A DNA stretch of 64,000 bases from Arcticimaribacter sp002477625. GTDB taxonomy: Bacteria > Bacteroidota > Bacteroidia > Flavobacteriales > Flavobacteriaceae. The position numbers and the translations under genes are program-made. Each line of letters begins with the position of its first letter. Within the stretch, counting starts at the first letter, position 1. Shown piece after piece: positions 26,461 through 35,878 of this stretch. Below the pieces are notes generated by a model that did not search any database, was not told the DNA's origin, and saw only the letters and a program-made list of their open reading frames with translations. The DNA is taken from assembly GCA_943846665.1 (NCBI GenBank), contig OX044358.1, forward strand, positions 1,984,001-2,048,000, written 5' to 3'.

Positions 26461-28113
26461 GTGCTTACAGGACTTGTTATCAAAAATTTCGCATTAATCG
26501 ATCACTTAGAAGTTAACTTTTCTGAGGGTATGACAAGTATTACTGGGGAAACAGGAGCTGGGAAATCCATTCTTCTCGGTGGTTTGGGTTTGGTATTAGG
26601 AAATAGAGTAGATTTGACTACCCTCAAAAACGTAGATCAAAAATGTTTTGTTGAGGCTACTTTCTCCATTCAAGAGTACAATCTTAAAACCCTTTTCGAA
26701 GAACTCGATCTAGAGTATGATGCGATTACATTAATTCGAAGGGAGATTTTGCCTTCTGGAAAGTCTCGTGCCTTTGTAAATGATAGCCCTGTAAATTTAA
26801 ATATACTCCAGCGCTTAGGGCAAGATTTAATTGATGTTCATTCACAGCATCAAACACTATCACTCACTCAATCCGACTACCAATTAGAGGTATTGGATGC
26901 CTTAGCAAATAATAAAGCGAACCTCGATCACTATCAACAGCAGCTTAAGCACTATAAAAAAGTAGAAGAACGGTTGTCGGATTTGACTGCATTGCAAGAT
27001 TCACAGAAACAAGATTTAGACTATTCCACTTTTCTCTTAAATGAACTTTTAGAAGCCTCCTTAGTACCCGGGATGCTGACACCTTTGGAAGAAGAGGAGC
27101 AAGAATTAATTCACGCAGAAGAAATAGGCTTGAGTTTACTTAAAGTGTCTCAGATTATTAATGAAGAGCAGTTGGGAGTAGAAGTACAACTGAACGAAGT
27201 TCGTTCGGCTTTATTAAAAGTTTCTACGCTGTCTGAAAAATACCTTCCCTTATTCAATCGATTAGAAAGCCTGAAGATTGAGTTGCTTGATTTAAATCAA
27301 GAAATCCAGTTACAAGCCGAACAAATCGAAGCCAATCCCGAGCGACTAGCCGCAGTGAAAGAAGCACTTCAGAAAATTTATGATTTGCAGGCAAAGCATC
27401 ATTGTCAGGGAATTGAAGAATTGATTGCAATTCGCGAAAGTTTAGATCAGAAAGTGCAATCGACCGCTGCTCTTGGAGAGGACTTGATTGGGCTGAAGGA
27501 GGAACGCGATCAACTAAAAACCCAAGTACAGCAACTAGCAGAAGTTCTTAGGGAGAAGAGAAGAAAAACCATTCCATCTCTAAAAAAAGAACTCGAATCG
27601 CTACTCGATATTTTAGGAATGCCCAATGCACGATTCAATATAGATTTACATCCAAGCGACCGATTTTTGTTGCATGGCAAGGATCAACTGGTTTTTGAGT
27701 TCTCGGCGAATAAAGGGTCTCAGTTTGGAACTTTAAAGAAAGTAGCGTCTGGGGGCGAATTGTCTCGTATTATGTTGTCAATCAAAGCGATTTTGTCTCG
27801 TTTCAAAACGCTACCTACCATTATTTTTGATGAAATAGATACGGGAGTTTCGGGAGAAGTATCCTATAAGATTGGAGATGTAATGCATCAAATGAGTCAG
27901 TATATGCAAGTAATCACCATTTCACACTTACCACAAGTAGCTGCTAAAGGAGCCCACCATTTTAAAGTTTATAAAGAAACCATAAATCAGAGCACCTATA
28001 CGCAACTCAAAAAGCTAAAACCGGATGATCGTATTCTTGAAATTGCTCAAATGTTGGGCGGAGAAGAAATTTCTGAAACTGCGATTCTACACGCCAAAGA
28101 ATTATTGAATTAA
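26461..28113 (+). CDS. recN: DNA repair protein RecN
   Basis: SMC-like ATPase acting in double-strand break repair. 550 residues, full length. Walker A is ITGETGAGKSILLGGL near 28-42; two coiled-coil arms (about 150-210 and 300-370) flank the centre; the ABC signature is KKVASGGELSRIMLSIK and Walker B is PTIIFDEIDTGVSGE, followed by the His switch VITISHLPQVAAKG. Starts at GTG 26461. Confidence 0.97.
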   Translation: MLTGLVIKNFALIDHLEVNFSEGMTSITGETGAGKSILLGGLGLVLGNRVDLTTLKNVDQKCFVEATFSIQEYNLKTLFEELDLEYDAITLIRREILPSGKSRAFVNDSPVNLNILQRLGQDLIDVHSQHQTLSLTQSDYQLEVLDALANNKANLDHYQQQLKHYKKVEERLSDLTALQDSQKQDLDYSTFLLNELLEASLVPGMLTPLEEEEQELIHAEEIGLSLLKVSQIINEEQLGVEVQLNEVRSALLKVSTLSEKYLPLFNRLESLKIELLDLNQEIQLQAEQIEANPERLAAVKEALQKIYDLQAKHHCQGIEELIAIRESLDQKVQSTAALGEDLIGLKEERDQLKTQVQQLAEVLREKRRKTIPSLKKELESLLDILGMPNARFNIDLHPSDRFLLHGKDQLVFEFSANKGSQFGTLKKVASGGELSRIMLSIKAILSRFKTLPTIIFDEIDTGVSGEVSYKIGDVMHQMSQYMQVITISHLPQVAAKGAHHFKVYKETINQSTYTQLKKLKPDDRILEIAQMLGGEEISETAILHAKELLN

Positions 28114-28115
28114 CG

Positions 28116-28123
28116 TATCTTTG
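28116..28123 (+). promoter_or_regulatory. Probable fabI promoter -7 box (TATCTTTG)
   Basis: A perfect TAnnTTTG 26 bases before the fabI ATG and only 2 bases after the recN stop. It would give fabI-ybbR-coaE a promoter of their own. Confidence 0.45.
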
Positions 28124-28149
28124 CTTATTATTAACCAAATTATATACAT

Positions 28150-28965
28150 ATGTCTCATCAACTTTTAGCTGGGAAAAGAGGAATCATTTTTGGAGCACTC
28201 GACAATCAATCCATCGCATGGAAAACTGCAGAAAGTGTTCATGAACAAGGCGGTCAAATCGTATTGACCAATGCACCAGTAGCACTTCGAATGGGTACAA
28301 TCAATGAGCTTGCTACACAAGTAAATGCCCCCGTAATTCCAGCAGATGCGACTTCAATCGAAGATTTAGAAAAATTAATTGATAAAGCAGTTGAACATCT
28401 TGGCGGTCCATTGGATTTTGTTTTACATTCAATTGGAATGTCTGTAAACGTACGTAAAGGAAAACACTACACCGACTTGAACCATGACTGGATGACTAAA
28501 GGGTGGGACGTTTCGGCGGTATCATTTCATAAATTACTGCAAACTTTATACAAGAAAGACGCAATGAGACCGGGTGGGAGCATTGTAGCATTGACCTACG
28601 TTGCCGCCCAGCGTGTGTTTCCAAATTATAATGATATGGCGGACAACAAGGCTTATTTAGAGTCTATTGCACGCAGCTTTGGATACTTTATGGGCATAGA
28701 CAAACAAGTTCGTGTAAACACCATCTCACAGTCTCCTACGCTAACCACAGCTGGACAAGGTGTTGAAGGCTTGGATGGCTTTTTGAATTATGCAGAAAAA
28801 ATGTCCCCCCTAGGGAATGCATCTGCTAAAGAATGCGCAGATTACACGGTTATGATGTTCTCTGATTTTACAAAAAAGGTCACCCTTCAGAATTTATTTC
28901 ATGACGGAGGATTCTCTAACACAGGAGTGAGTCAAGAAGTTATTGACATGCTTCAAAAAGAATAG
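28150..28965 (+). CDS. fabI: Enoyl-[acyl-carrier-protein] reductase
   Basis: Last reduction of each fatty acid elongation cycle, NADH-dependent. 271 residues, a short-chain dehydrogenase with the FabI-type N-terminus (GKRGIIFGALDNQSIAWKTA) and the catalytic pair Tyr-X6-Lys in NYNDMADNKAYLE; upstream is SIVALTYVAAQRVFPN. Full length. Along with accA it supplies the lipid pathway in this window. Confidence 0.97.
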   Translation: MSHQLLAGKRGIIFGALDNQSIAWKTAESVHEQGGQIVLTNAPVALRMGTINELATQVNAPVIPADATSIEDLEKLIDKAVEHLGGPLDFVLHSIGMSVNVRKGKHYTDLNHDWMTKGWDVSAVSFHKLLQTLYKKDAMRPGGSIVALTYVAAQRVFPNYNDMADNKAYLESIARSFGYFMGIDKQVRVNTISQSPTLTTAGQGVEGLDGFLNYAEKMSPLGNASAKECADYTVMMFSDFTKKVTLQNLFHDGGFSNTGVSQEVIDMLQKE

Positions 28966-28974
28966 TATAGGTCT

Positions 28975-29943
28975 ATGGAACAACGATTCCCTTTTCTCCA
29001 CTCTTTACAAGATTTTTCATTGGAAAGAGGGAAGTCACGTTCGTTTTTGATTTTTTTAGCGCTTTCTTTTTTGTTTTGGATGATCACCAAATTTTCTAAT
29101 GAATATACTGAGGTGCTCACTTTCAATGTAGGATTTGATAACTTCCCTATGGGGATTGTACCTATATCCGATACAAGCTCCGAAGTTGAATTGACTTTAA
29201 CAGCTTCAGGGTTTCAATTGTTGTACTATAATTTTTTTGACACCTCAATAACCCTAGATTCTGGAAAAGGTGTTTTTGAAAATGGAAACGCTTCGATTCC
29301 GCTGCAATTGAGTATTCCTGAAATTCAAGAACAACTTTCAGGTACAACCGAAATCCGAACGATTTTCCCAAATACGGTCTATTTCAATTATTCGCAATTG
29401 GACAATAAGCGTCTTCCGATTGCTTTAGAAAAGAGTCTGAATGTTGCGGCTGGTTTTGGGATTGCTGAACCCTTGATTTTTTCTCCTGATAGTATTAATG
29501 TTATTGGAGCATCGAATATACTCGACACTTTACAAACTGTTTTTATAAACACTTTAGTTAAGACCGATATAAAAGAATCCTTTGTTGATCAATTTAATTT
29601 ACTAAATCCAGCACCGGAACAACTGGAGTTTTCTGATTCTGAAACAAGCCTTAAAGTTGTTATTGATCGATTCTCTGAAAAAACAATTAAGGTTCCCATC
29701 AAACTTTTTAACGTTCCCGATTCCATTGCATTGAAATTATTTCCAAGCAGTATAGACCTAACTTTTTCTGCTAGTCTTGCAAAGATTAAAGCGATAACGG
29801 AATCAGATTTTATAATCTCCTGTGATTATAGCGTATTAAAAACTGGAGATGAATTAATGAAATTAAAATTAGTTGAAGCTCCGAATCAATTACAGAATTT
29901 GCGTTGGAGCCCTAAAGAAGTTGAATATTTAATCCGCAAATAA
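28975..29943 (+). CDS. YbbR-like domain protein
   Basis: 322 residues with one N-terminal transmembrane helix (about 23-40, SFLIFLALSFLFWMITKF) and a long extracytoplasmic part containing YbbR-like beta repeats. In Firmicutes the related CdaR regulates a diadenylate cyclase; no cdaA-type gene is adjacent, so that link is only inferred. In Flavobacteriia the gene constantly precedes coaE, as here (2-base gap). Confidence 0.85.
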   Translation: MEQRFPFLHSLQDFSLERGKSRSFLIFLALSFLFWMITKFSNEYTEVLTFNVGFDNFPMGIVPISDTSSEVELTLTASGFQLLYYNFFDTSITLDSGKGVFENGNASIPLQLSIPEIQEQLSGTTEIRTIFPNTVYFNYSQLDNKRLPIALEKSLNVAAGFGIAEPLIFSPDSINVIGASNILDTLQTVFINTLVKTDIKESFVDQFNLLNPAPEQLEFSDSETSLKVVIDRFSEKTIKVPIKLFNVPDSIALKLFPSSIDLTFSASLAKIKAITESDFIISCDYSVLKTGDELMKLKLVEAPNQLQNLRWSPKEVEYLIRK

Positions 29944-29945
29944 GC

Positions 29946-30548
29946 ATGCCAAAGATTATTGGACTTACAGGTGGGATAGGGAGTGGGAAGTCGAAGGTTG
30001 CTCTTCGTTTCTCAGCCTTGGGTATTCCGTATTATATCGCTGATGACCGTGCTAAGGATCTCATGAACACCTCTGCGGATTTGAAAGAAGCCATATGCAA
30101 GCTGTTTGGACCTGAAAGTTATTCAGGGGATGTCTTGAATCGCCCTTATATAGCGCGTGTTGTTTTTAAAGATGCTACTGCTTTAGCCCAGCTCAATGCA
30201 TTGGTTCATCCTGTAGTTGCTCAAGACTTTCAAAATTGGGTAGCAAAGCAAGATGCTCCTTACGTCATCAAGGAGGCTGCTATTTTATTTGAAAATGGTG
30301 GGTCGAAACTCTGCGATAGTGTACTATTAATAACTGCACCAGAAGCTGTACGATTGGATCGTGTTTTGGCACGCGATAAAAGTTCAGTCGAAGCCATTCA
30401 GGACCGCATGTCGAAACAATGGAGTGACGAAAGAAAAATTCCTCTGGCTGATTATCATATTGAGAATTTGGAGTGGGAAGACACCCTATTGAAAATCGAC
30501 GCAATCCATCAAGAATTAATCCAAAATGCTCGTGCTAAAGGGAATTAA
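29946..30548 (+). CDS. coaE: Dephospho-CoA kinase
   Basis: Phosphorylates the 3'-OH of dephospho-CoA, the final step to coenzyme A. 200 residues, full length. P-loop IGLTGGIGSGKSKVALRF (4-21), the ADP/CoA lid DDRAKDLMN, and the segment LVHPVVAQDFQNWV are typical. Directly after ybbR and 66 bases before the sensor kinase. Confidence 0.96.
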   Translation: MPKIIGLTGGIGSGKSKVALRFSALGIPYYIADDRAKDLMNTSADLKEAICKLFGPESYSGDVLNRPYIARVVFKDATALAQLNALVHPVVAQDFQNWVAKQDAPYVIKEAAILFENGGSKLCDSVLLITAPEAVRLDRVLARDKSSVEAIQDRMSKQWSDERKIPLADYHIENLEWEDTLLKIDAIHQELIQNARAKGN

Positions 30549-30614
30549 CATTGTTTTAGCAAACTGTTAGCTAATTTATAGTGAAATTTGCATTCAGCAA
30601 CTAGGCTATTTTAT

Positions 30615-32198
30615 ATGAAAAAAAATTACTTTTTATCATTTGTTGTATTCATGCTTTTATCCCTTTCTGGGATTATCTTTATTCAAGGGTATTGGATTTA
30701 TACTTCGATGAGCAATATAGAAGAGGAATTTTCCCTTACAATTCGTCAGGCCTTGAGTTCTGTTGCGGAAGAAGTCCAGGAGCGGGAGTTGCGATATTAT
30801 TTTGATCGTTTTGAAACCGTTATCGATTCGGCAGGTTCTCCCGAAACTTCCGAATTCCGTGATGTGTTTTTGTTCTATGACAACGATGCGCCTTCAAACC
30901 TTTCGGCACTGCACGCTTTTGGTATCCTAGAAGAAGATTACAATATTCCATCAGGAGATTTTGGCGATGTAAACGCTGCAGCTCCGAAAATCAAAAATTT
31001 TAAAGGCGTACGAACAACTGCAATTTTAAAGGAGACCTTTAATCGTGAAAACCGGATTTCTTTAACCATAGAAAAGTTAAAAGACTTTGAACGAATCAAT
31101 GCATTTGATCAAGCAACGTACAAAAACTTTTTCACCAACATTGCCAATACATTTCCAATTCATAAACGTTTAAATTCCTATGAACTCGATGTGATTCTCA
31201 AACATGCGCTCATCGAGAGAAACATCATCACTCCCTTTGAATTTGGCGTATTTAGTGATGGTTTAGCAACAAAGGTAACTTCAAATAATTATACAGAAAA
31301 CCAGAAAGGACCGCAGTATTCGGTTCCATTATTCTTAGAAAATGAAGGCGTGAACACCTATGATCTTGTAGTGTCTTTTCCAGAAAAAAACACCTATTTG
31401 CGTTCCTCTATTGTAGGGATAACGCTGTTGTCTTTAGTGTTGACTTTATTGATAATTATAGTTTGTTCGTATTCTGTTTATGAGATTGTACAGCAGAAAA
31501 AAATATCTGAAATCAAATCGGACTTCATCAACAATATGTCGCACGAATTTAAAACTCCTATTGCAACAATCAATCTTGCAATTGACGCACTGCAAAATAA
31601 GAATGTAAAGAAAGACGAAGAAAAGGTAGATCGTTATTTGAACATGCTGCGAGAGGAGAATAAGCGGATGCAAGATCAAGTTGAAAATGTTCTTATGATC
31701 TCTCAACTCGATCGAGGATCTACCCCTTTGGATTTACAATCCTCTGCAATGAACCCATTGGTTGAAGAAGCTATTAGTCATGTTGCCTTGATCGTTCAAA
31801 GCGAAAATGGAACCATTACGAGTGACTTGAAGGCCAGCCAACAAAGTGTTGTTGTTGATAAAAACCATTTCATGAATGTCTTTGTCAATTTGTTAGACAA
31901 TGCAATAAAGTATTCCCTTAATGCACCACTCATAGAAGTACGTACTTTTAATGAAGATGACGTATGGGTTTTTGAAATACAAGATCATGGTATTGGGATG
32001 GATTCGGATACATTGAAGTTAATTTTTAAAAAATTCTACCGTCAACAAGGAGGCAATATACACAACATTAAGGGGCATGGACTCGGTCTTTCTTATGTCA
32101 AAAAAATCATGGAATTACATAACGGCACGATTCATGTAAGTAGTATATTAGGAGTTGGTACAACGTTTCAAATTCGATTACCAATTGCGACCCCATAA
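30615..32198 (+). CDS. Sensor histidine kinase (RprX-like)
   Basis: 527 residues from the ATG at 30615; an in-frame TTG 27 bases upstream is less likely. Topology: transmembrane helix 1 (about 6-28), a periplasmic sensor domain of about 230 residues with no recognised fold, and transmembrane helix 2 (about 262-290). No HAMP domain is evident. The phospho-acceptor is His310 in NNMSHEFKTPIATINL; the ATPase domain has the N box NLLDNAIKYS, G1 DHGIGMD and G2 GHGLGLSYVKK. It pairs with the response regulator 31 bases downstream. The signal is unknown. Confidence 0.92.
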   Translation: MKKNYFLSFVVFMLLSLSGIIFIQGYWIYTSMSNIEEEFSLTIRQALSSVAEEVQERELRYYFDRFETVIDSAGSPETSEFRDVFLFYDNDAPSNLSALHAFGILEEDYNIPSGDFGDVNAAAPKIKNFKGVRTTAILKETFNRENRISLTIEKLKDFERINAFDQATYKNFFTNIANTFPIHKRLNSYELDVILKHALIERNIITPFEFGVFSDGLATKVTSNNYTENQKGPQYSVPLFLENEGVNTYDLVVSFPEKNTYLRSSIVGITLLSLVLTLLIIIVCSYSVYEIVQQKKISEIKSDFINNMSHEFKTPIATINLAIDALQNKNVKKDEEKVDRYLNMLREENKRMQDQVENVLMISQLDRGSTPLDLQSSAMNPLVEEAISHVALIVQSENGTITSDLKASQQSVVVDKNHFMNVFVNLLDNAIKYSLNAPLIEVRTFNEDDVWVFEIQDHGIGMDSDTLKLIFKKFYRQQGGNIHNIKGHGLGLSYVKKIMELHNGTIHVSSILGVGTTFQIRLPIATP

Positions 32199-32229
32199 TC
32201 CATATTTAATTTGAAAAAAAAGTAGAGAA

Positions 32230-32943
32230 ATGAAAGTAGAAAATAAAAAGATATTATTAGTTGAAGATGACCCAAACTTTGGGAGTATACTTAGAGAATA
32301 CTTATCAATCAACGGTTATGATGTAACCCTTGCTAAAAACGGAATTGAAGGTTTTGAGAAATTCAAGAAAGATATTTATGACCTCTGCCTTTTAGATGTG
32401 ATGATGCCTTATAAAGATGGTTTTACTTTGGCCAAAGAAATTCGCGAAAAAAACGATGCAGTTCCTTTGATTTTTTTAACCGCCAAAACCCTCAAAGAAG
32501 ATGTCTTGAAAGGGTTTAAGCTAGGAGCAGACGATTATATTTCTAAACCTTTCGATTCGGAAGTTTTATTGGCTAAAATTAAATCCATACTATCCCGTAG
32601 AGTAACGCAACCTTCAATTGAATCTGAAGAGGTTGATTTTACAATCGGTTCTTTTGAATTCAATTCAAAACTTAGGATGCTTGCATTTAAAGAGGCAGAT
32701 CCTATAAAATTATCTCCAAAAGAAAATCAATTGTTGCGCATGCTTGCTTTGCATGTCAACGATTTACTTTCTCGGGAAACTGCATTGAATAAAATTTGGC
32801 ACGACGATAATTACTTCACTTCACGTAGCATGGATGTATATATTGCTAAATTGAGAAAGTACCTTCGTGCAGATCCAAATGTTGAAATATTGAACATCCA
32901 CGGAGAAGGTTTCCGATTGGTTGTCAATGTTATGGCGGAATAG
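32230..32943 (+). CDS. OmpR-family response regulator (RprY-like)
   Basis: 237 residues. The receiver domain has acidic pocket VEDDPNFG, phospho-acceptor Asp56 in LLDVMMPYKDG, Thr in FLTAKT and Lys in DYISKPFDSE. The C-terminal winged helix (about 135-235) includes LSPKENQLLRMLALHVNDLLSR and SRSMDVYIAKLRKYL. In sequence and order the pair resembles RprXY of Bacteroides. The stop codon directly abuts the convergent xerD stop. Confidence 0.93.
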   Translation: MKVENKKILLVEDDPNFGSILREYLSINGYDVTLAKNGIEGFEKFKKDIYDLCLLDVMMPYKDGFTLAKEIREKNDAVPLIFLTAKTLKEDVLKGFKLGADDYISKPFDSEVLLAKIKSILSRRVTQPSIESEEVDFTIGSFEFNSKLRMLAFKEADPIKLSPKENQLLRMLALHVNDLLSRETALNKIWHDDNYFTSRSMDVYIAKLRKYLRADPNVEILNIHGEGFRLVVNVMAE

Positions 32944-33840
32944 CTAGTTGTTTCTTGGGTGAAAATCTTTTAACACCTGACTCAAATGCTGTGTATCTAA
33001 GTGCATATACACTTCTGTAGTTGTAATGCTTTCGTGTCCCATTAGGGTTTGAATGGTTCTTAAATCTGCTCCATTTTCTAGAAGATGCGTTGCGAAGGAA
33101 TGGCGAAAGGTGTGTGGGCTAATTTTCTTTTCAATACCAACCACTTGTCCCAACTGACGTACGATCGTAAAAATCATTGCTCGGGTTAGTTTTTTTCCAT
33201 TGCGATTTAAAAAGAGGGTATCCCGATCTTCCTTGCTTATTTTGTTTAGTATCCGAACATCATCGATATAAAGTTGAATAAACTTTTTGGAAAATGCACC
33301 TAGGGGGACTAAACGTTGTTTATCTCCTTTTCCATTTATGAGCATCATATTTTCATCAAAGTACAAATCAGAAATCTTGAGGTCTACCAATTCGCTCACG
33401 CGCAAGCCACTTCCATATAGCGTTTCAAGCATGGCTCTGTTTCGATGCCCTTGTGCATGACTAAGGTCAATGCAATGGAGTAATTGCTCGATTTCGGAAA
33501 GGGATAATACCGTTGGAAGCTTTCGTCCTAATTTTGGACTTTCAATGAGGTCAATGGGGGAGTCTTCTCGATAGCCTTCAAAAATCAGAAAATTAAAAAA
33601 ACTCTTTAAGCCCGATATTCTCCTTGCTTGTGAACGCGCTTCCACTTCTTTTGCTTCCTCGTATAAAAAGCGCTGCACGTCTTCCTTAGAGCAGTTCAGC
33701 GGGGTGCATGAACTGTTTTCATCATGAAATGACATCAAAGCCAATACATCCAGCGAGTAACTGTTGATCGAATTGATGGACAGCCCACGTTCAATTTTAA
33801 GATACTGTTCAAAGTGTACAAGTGCTTGTTTCCATTGCAT
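32944..33840 (-). CDS. xerD: Tyrosine recombinase XerD
   Basis: Resolves chromosome dimers at dif during cell division. 298 residues, full length. The N-terminal SAM-like core-binding domain (1-90) is followed by the catalytic domain: Arg in LYGSGLRVSELVDLK, Lys in INGKGDKQRLVPLG, HxxR in PHTFRHSFATHLLENG, His in MGHESITTTEVY, and the nucleophile Tyr in EVYMHLD. Because it is 298 residues, isolated and of the core type, it is a housekeeping Xer and not a mobile-element integrase. Confidence 0.95.
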   Translation of the reverse strand: MQWKQALVHFEQYLKIERGLSINSINSYSLDVLALMSFHDENSSCTPLNCSKEDVQRFLYEEAKEVEARSQARRISGLKSFFNFLIFEGYREDSPIDLIESPKLGRKLPTVLSLSEIEQLLHCIDLSHAQGHRNRAMLETLYGSGLRVSELVDLKISDLYFDENMMLINGKGDKQRLVPLGAFSKKFIQLYIDDVRILNKISKEDRDTLFLNRNGKKLTRAMIFTIVRQLGQVVGIEKKISPHTFRHSFATHLLENGADLRTIQTLMGHESITTTEVYMHLDTQHLSQVLKDFHPRNN

Positions 33841-33844
33841 GAAT

Positions 33845-33852
33845 CAAAATTA
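33845..33852 (-). promoter_or_regulatory. Probable xerD promoter -7 box (TAATTTTG)
   Basis: A perfect TAnnTTTG on the minus strand, 4 bases before the ATG at 33840. xerD would be transcribed without a leader. Confidence 0.45.
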
Positions 33853-33915
33853 AACATTTTTGCCTTCTTTATAAGCGTTCAATGTCTGGGAAAATAATTC
33901 TAAAAAAACTTTACT

Positions 33916-33923
33916 TACTTTTG
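33916..33923 (+). promoter_or_regulatory. Probable aroQ promoter -7 box (TACTTTTG)
   Basis: A perfect TAnnTTTG 15 bases before the ATG at 33939. It argues against a longer aroQ reading frame that begins at 33882. Confidence 0.45.
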
Positions 33924-33938
33924 TTTAAAATTAGGCAT

Positions 33939-34352
33939 ATGAAAATCAGCATCATCAACGGACCAAACTTAAATCTCCTCGGCCAACGCGAGCCGGGTAT
34001 TTATGGGAAACAAACCTTCGATGCTTTTTTTGCTGAATTACAAGAAACATTTCCTCAAATCACATTTGATTATTTTCAATCGAATATTGAAGGAGAGTTG
34101 ATTGACCAATTACAAGAGGTTGGATTTACTTCTGATGGGATTATTCTTAATGCTGCTGCTTTTACCCATACCTCAGTAGGAATAGGAGATGCCATCAAAG
34201 CAATTGATGCGCCTGTAATTGAAGTTCATATCTCGAACACATTTGCCCGAGAAGACTTTAGACATACGTCTTATATCACCCCCAATGCAAAAGGATTGAT
34301 CCTTGGATTTGGAATGGATTCATACCGTCTCGCGGTTCAAAGTTTTTTATAG
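33939..34352 (+). CDS. aroQ: Type II 3-dehydroquinate dehydratase
   Basis: Third step of the shikimate pathway. 137 residues from ATG 33939. The N-terminus MKISIINGPNLNLLGQREPG is the family signature with the catalytic Tyr in GIYG, followed by FDYFQSNIEGELID, LNAAAFTHTSVGIGDA and VEVHISN-type segment EVHISNTFAREDFRH. The in-frame extension upstream has no family match. Monocistronic. Confidence 0.95.
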   Translation: MKISIINGPNLNLLGQREPGIYGKQTFDAFFAELQETFPQITFDYFQSNIEGELIDQLQEVGFTSDGIILNAAAFTHTSVGIGDAIKAIDAPVIEVHISNTFAREDFRHTSYITPNAKGLILGFGMDSYRLAVQSFL

Positions 34353-34363
34353 CCTAAGCCTTA

Positions 34364-34600
34364 TTAATCTTCCGGAAGTGTATCAAATGCCTTTCTTTTT
34401 TCTTCAAACCAATCTTGCATAGCATTAGGAGTTTCCATCAGTTTTTGTATGGATCTCATAGCTTCTAAATGTGCAGCATCATTTTTTTTAAACATTTCTT
34501 TTCCGTGCTCTTTGCTGAGGCTTGCCATTTCTTCAAAGGTATTTGCACTAAAGGTTTGATCACAGGCTCCGCCTAATTGTTTACAGCTCATTGTTTTCAT
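34364..34600 (-). CDS. DUF1059-type small protein
   Basis: 78 residues from ATG 34600. A Cys pair (SCKQLGGACDQTF) is followed by SANTFEEMASLSKEHGKEMF, the layout of the DUF1059 family (short soluble proteins of unknown function). The Cys pair could bind a metal or be redox active; this is inference. It is 49 bases after the next upstream minus-strand gene. Confidence 0.75.
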   Translation of the reverse strand: MKTMSCKQLGGACDQTFSANTFEEMASLSKEHGKEMFKKNDAAHLEAMRSIQKLMETPNAMQDWFEEKRKAFDTLPED

Positions 34601-34649
34601 AAGAATGGGTTTTTGTTGTGCGGTCAATTTAGGGAATATTTTTTACTCT

Positions 34650-35000
34650 CTAGGAATCCAAAATACGCTCCACATAAACCGACTTCCCAGCTCCTTCAGA
34701 AGTCAGCCATTCCCATTGTAGGTGTAATTCAATTCTCCCGTCAGAATTTGTAGTAAGCTGCGCAGTGGCTTTGCCAGCCTTCAGCTCATTTGAAGTGGTA
34801 ATGCAGTGGTAGAGCATGAGCAATTCGGAAGCTATAAGCTGCCCGACAAGGGACCCTTTAATGACAGTTCCGCCTGAATAGTCTGCAGTAACAAGTGTAC
34901 CCTGTTGTTTGTAATGGAAACATGTTTCTGAGTTCACTTCTCCGTTTTCAGAATTTTCAAGGAGGATAAAGGTTTTGTTGTTGAGGTTAATTTGGGACAT
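34650..35000 (-). CDS. Conserved protein of the family often labelled N-acetylglutamate synthase (label doubtful)
   Basis: 116 residues, soluble, rich in beta strands. The pattern FILLENSENGEVNSETCFHYKQ, VTADYSGGTVIKGSLVGQL and GRIELHLQWEWLT matches a small Bacteroidota/Proteobacteria family that databases often call N-acetylglutamate synthase. It shows no GNAT or kinase-fold motif, so that name is not supported. It lies 11 bases downstream of a true GNAT gene, which may be the source of the label. Confidence 0.75.
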   Translation of the reverse strand: MSQINLNNKTFILLENSENGEVNSETCFHYKQQGTLVTADYSGGTVIKGSLVGQLIASELLMLYHCITTSNELKAGKATAQLTTNSDGRIELHLQWEWLTSEGAGKSVYVERILDS

Positions 35001-35011
35001 TACTTTTCTTA

Positions 35012-35473
35012 TTAGAGTCTCATTTTTAATAAATCGGGCTTGAATCCTAATTTGGTATAGGCTTTGATCGCGCTTTGGTTTTCCGCATAAACATCCAACT
35101 GCACTTCGTGTATATCACGATCCTTTGCCCACTGCACTAATTCCTTTATTAGCCCTCCATTTAGTCCTTTACCCCGATGCTCTGGGACTACATACATAAA
35201 GCCCAAATAAGCAAAATGACTGGGGTTTTTGTAGGGAGCAGATTCCTTGATTAAAGCATAACCAGAACCTACTAGTTTATTGTCTACAACAACGACTAAT
35301 ACTTGTGCATCATCTCGTTCAATTAGATTTTGAATATCGTAATAAACAATCGGATCTTCTTTCAGGTTTGGAGCAAACGGGCGCTCGTATTGAATGACTC
35401 CTTGTTCAAATTCTTGTAAGATTTCGAGATCATCTTGTACGGCTTCTCGAATAGTATAATTAGCGAGTGGCAT
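35012..35473 (-). CDS. GNAT N-acetyltransferase
   Basis: 153 residues with a complete GNAT fold: YTIREAVQDDLEILQEFEQG, then YLGFMYVVPEHRGKGLNGGLIKEL, in which HRGKGLNG is the acetyl-CoA loop, and LDVYAENQSAIKAYTKLGFKP. Substrate unknown. It heads a three-gene minus-strand cluster with the two small genes that follow. Confidence 0.9.
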   Translation of the reverse strand: MPLANYTIREAVQDDLEILQEFEQGVIQYERPFAPNLKEDPIVYYDIQNLIERDDAQVLVVVVDNKLVGSGYALIKESAPYKNPSHFAYLGFMYVVPEHRGKGLNGGLIKELVQWAKDRDIHEVQLDVYAENQSAIKAYTKLGFKPDLLKMRL

Positions 35474-35551
35474 AAAAAAGCTTAAATATTTTGAAATTTC
35501 AGTAGGCTATTATACGGTTAAAGATACTAAAATAAGCCCTTTTATAAACAG

Positions 35552-35878
35552 TTAGGTTTGCTTCTTAAAATTCAAGTTTATTTGTGTTGAGGGCATCCAC
35601 TGAGTCCAAATGGTATATAGTAATGCTTCAATTATTCCTGTGAAAAATCCAATTAAAATTCCGATCAACGGCATCAGGATCAACGCTCCAAAGGCTAAAA
35701 AAGTTCCGTAACTCAAGCCGGATGTCTCTTCAGATTGGAGCCAATGCATACTGACTGAAACATCAAGTATAAGTCCACCAAAGGAATACAGAATCCCTAA
35801 GAATAAACCGATTAATCCGAAGAGTATGGCTTGAAACTTTGCAAAAGCAAGAATATTTAGTTTGTTTCTTTTTTTCAT
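35552..35878 (-). CDS. Small membrane protein of unknown function
   Basis: 108 residues with two long hydrophobic segments (AILFGLIGLFLGILYSFGGLI at about 17-37 and FLAFGALILMPLIGILIGFFT at about 60-82) plus a short hydrophobic tail. No family recognised. Its ATG at 35878 overlaps the stop of the 59-residue ORF upstream (ATGA), implying coupled translation, and that unit is preceded by the duplicated promoter-leader at 36051-36106. Confidence 0.65.
   Translation of the reverse strand: MKKRNKLNILAFAKFQAILFGLIGLFLGILYSFGGLILDVSVSMHWLQSEETSGLSYGTFLAFGALILMPLIGILIGFFTGIIEALLYTIWTQWMPSTQINLNFKKQT

Noticed and set aside
32944..33840. XerD-like recombinase as a sign of an integrated element
   Set aside because: Length, motifs and isolated position fit the housekeeping XerD; no attachment site repeat, tRNA or cargo genes surround it.
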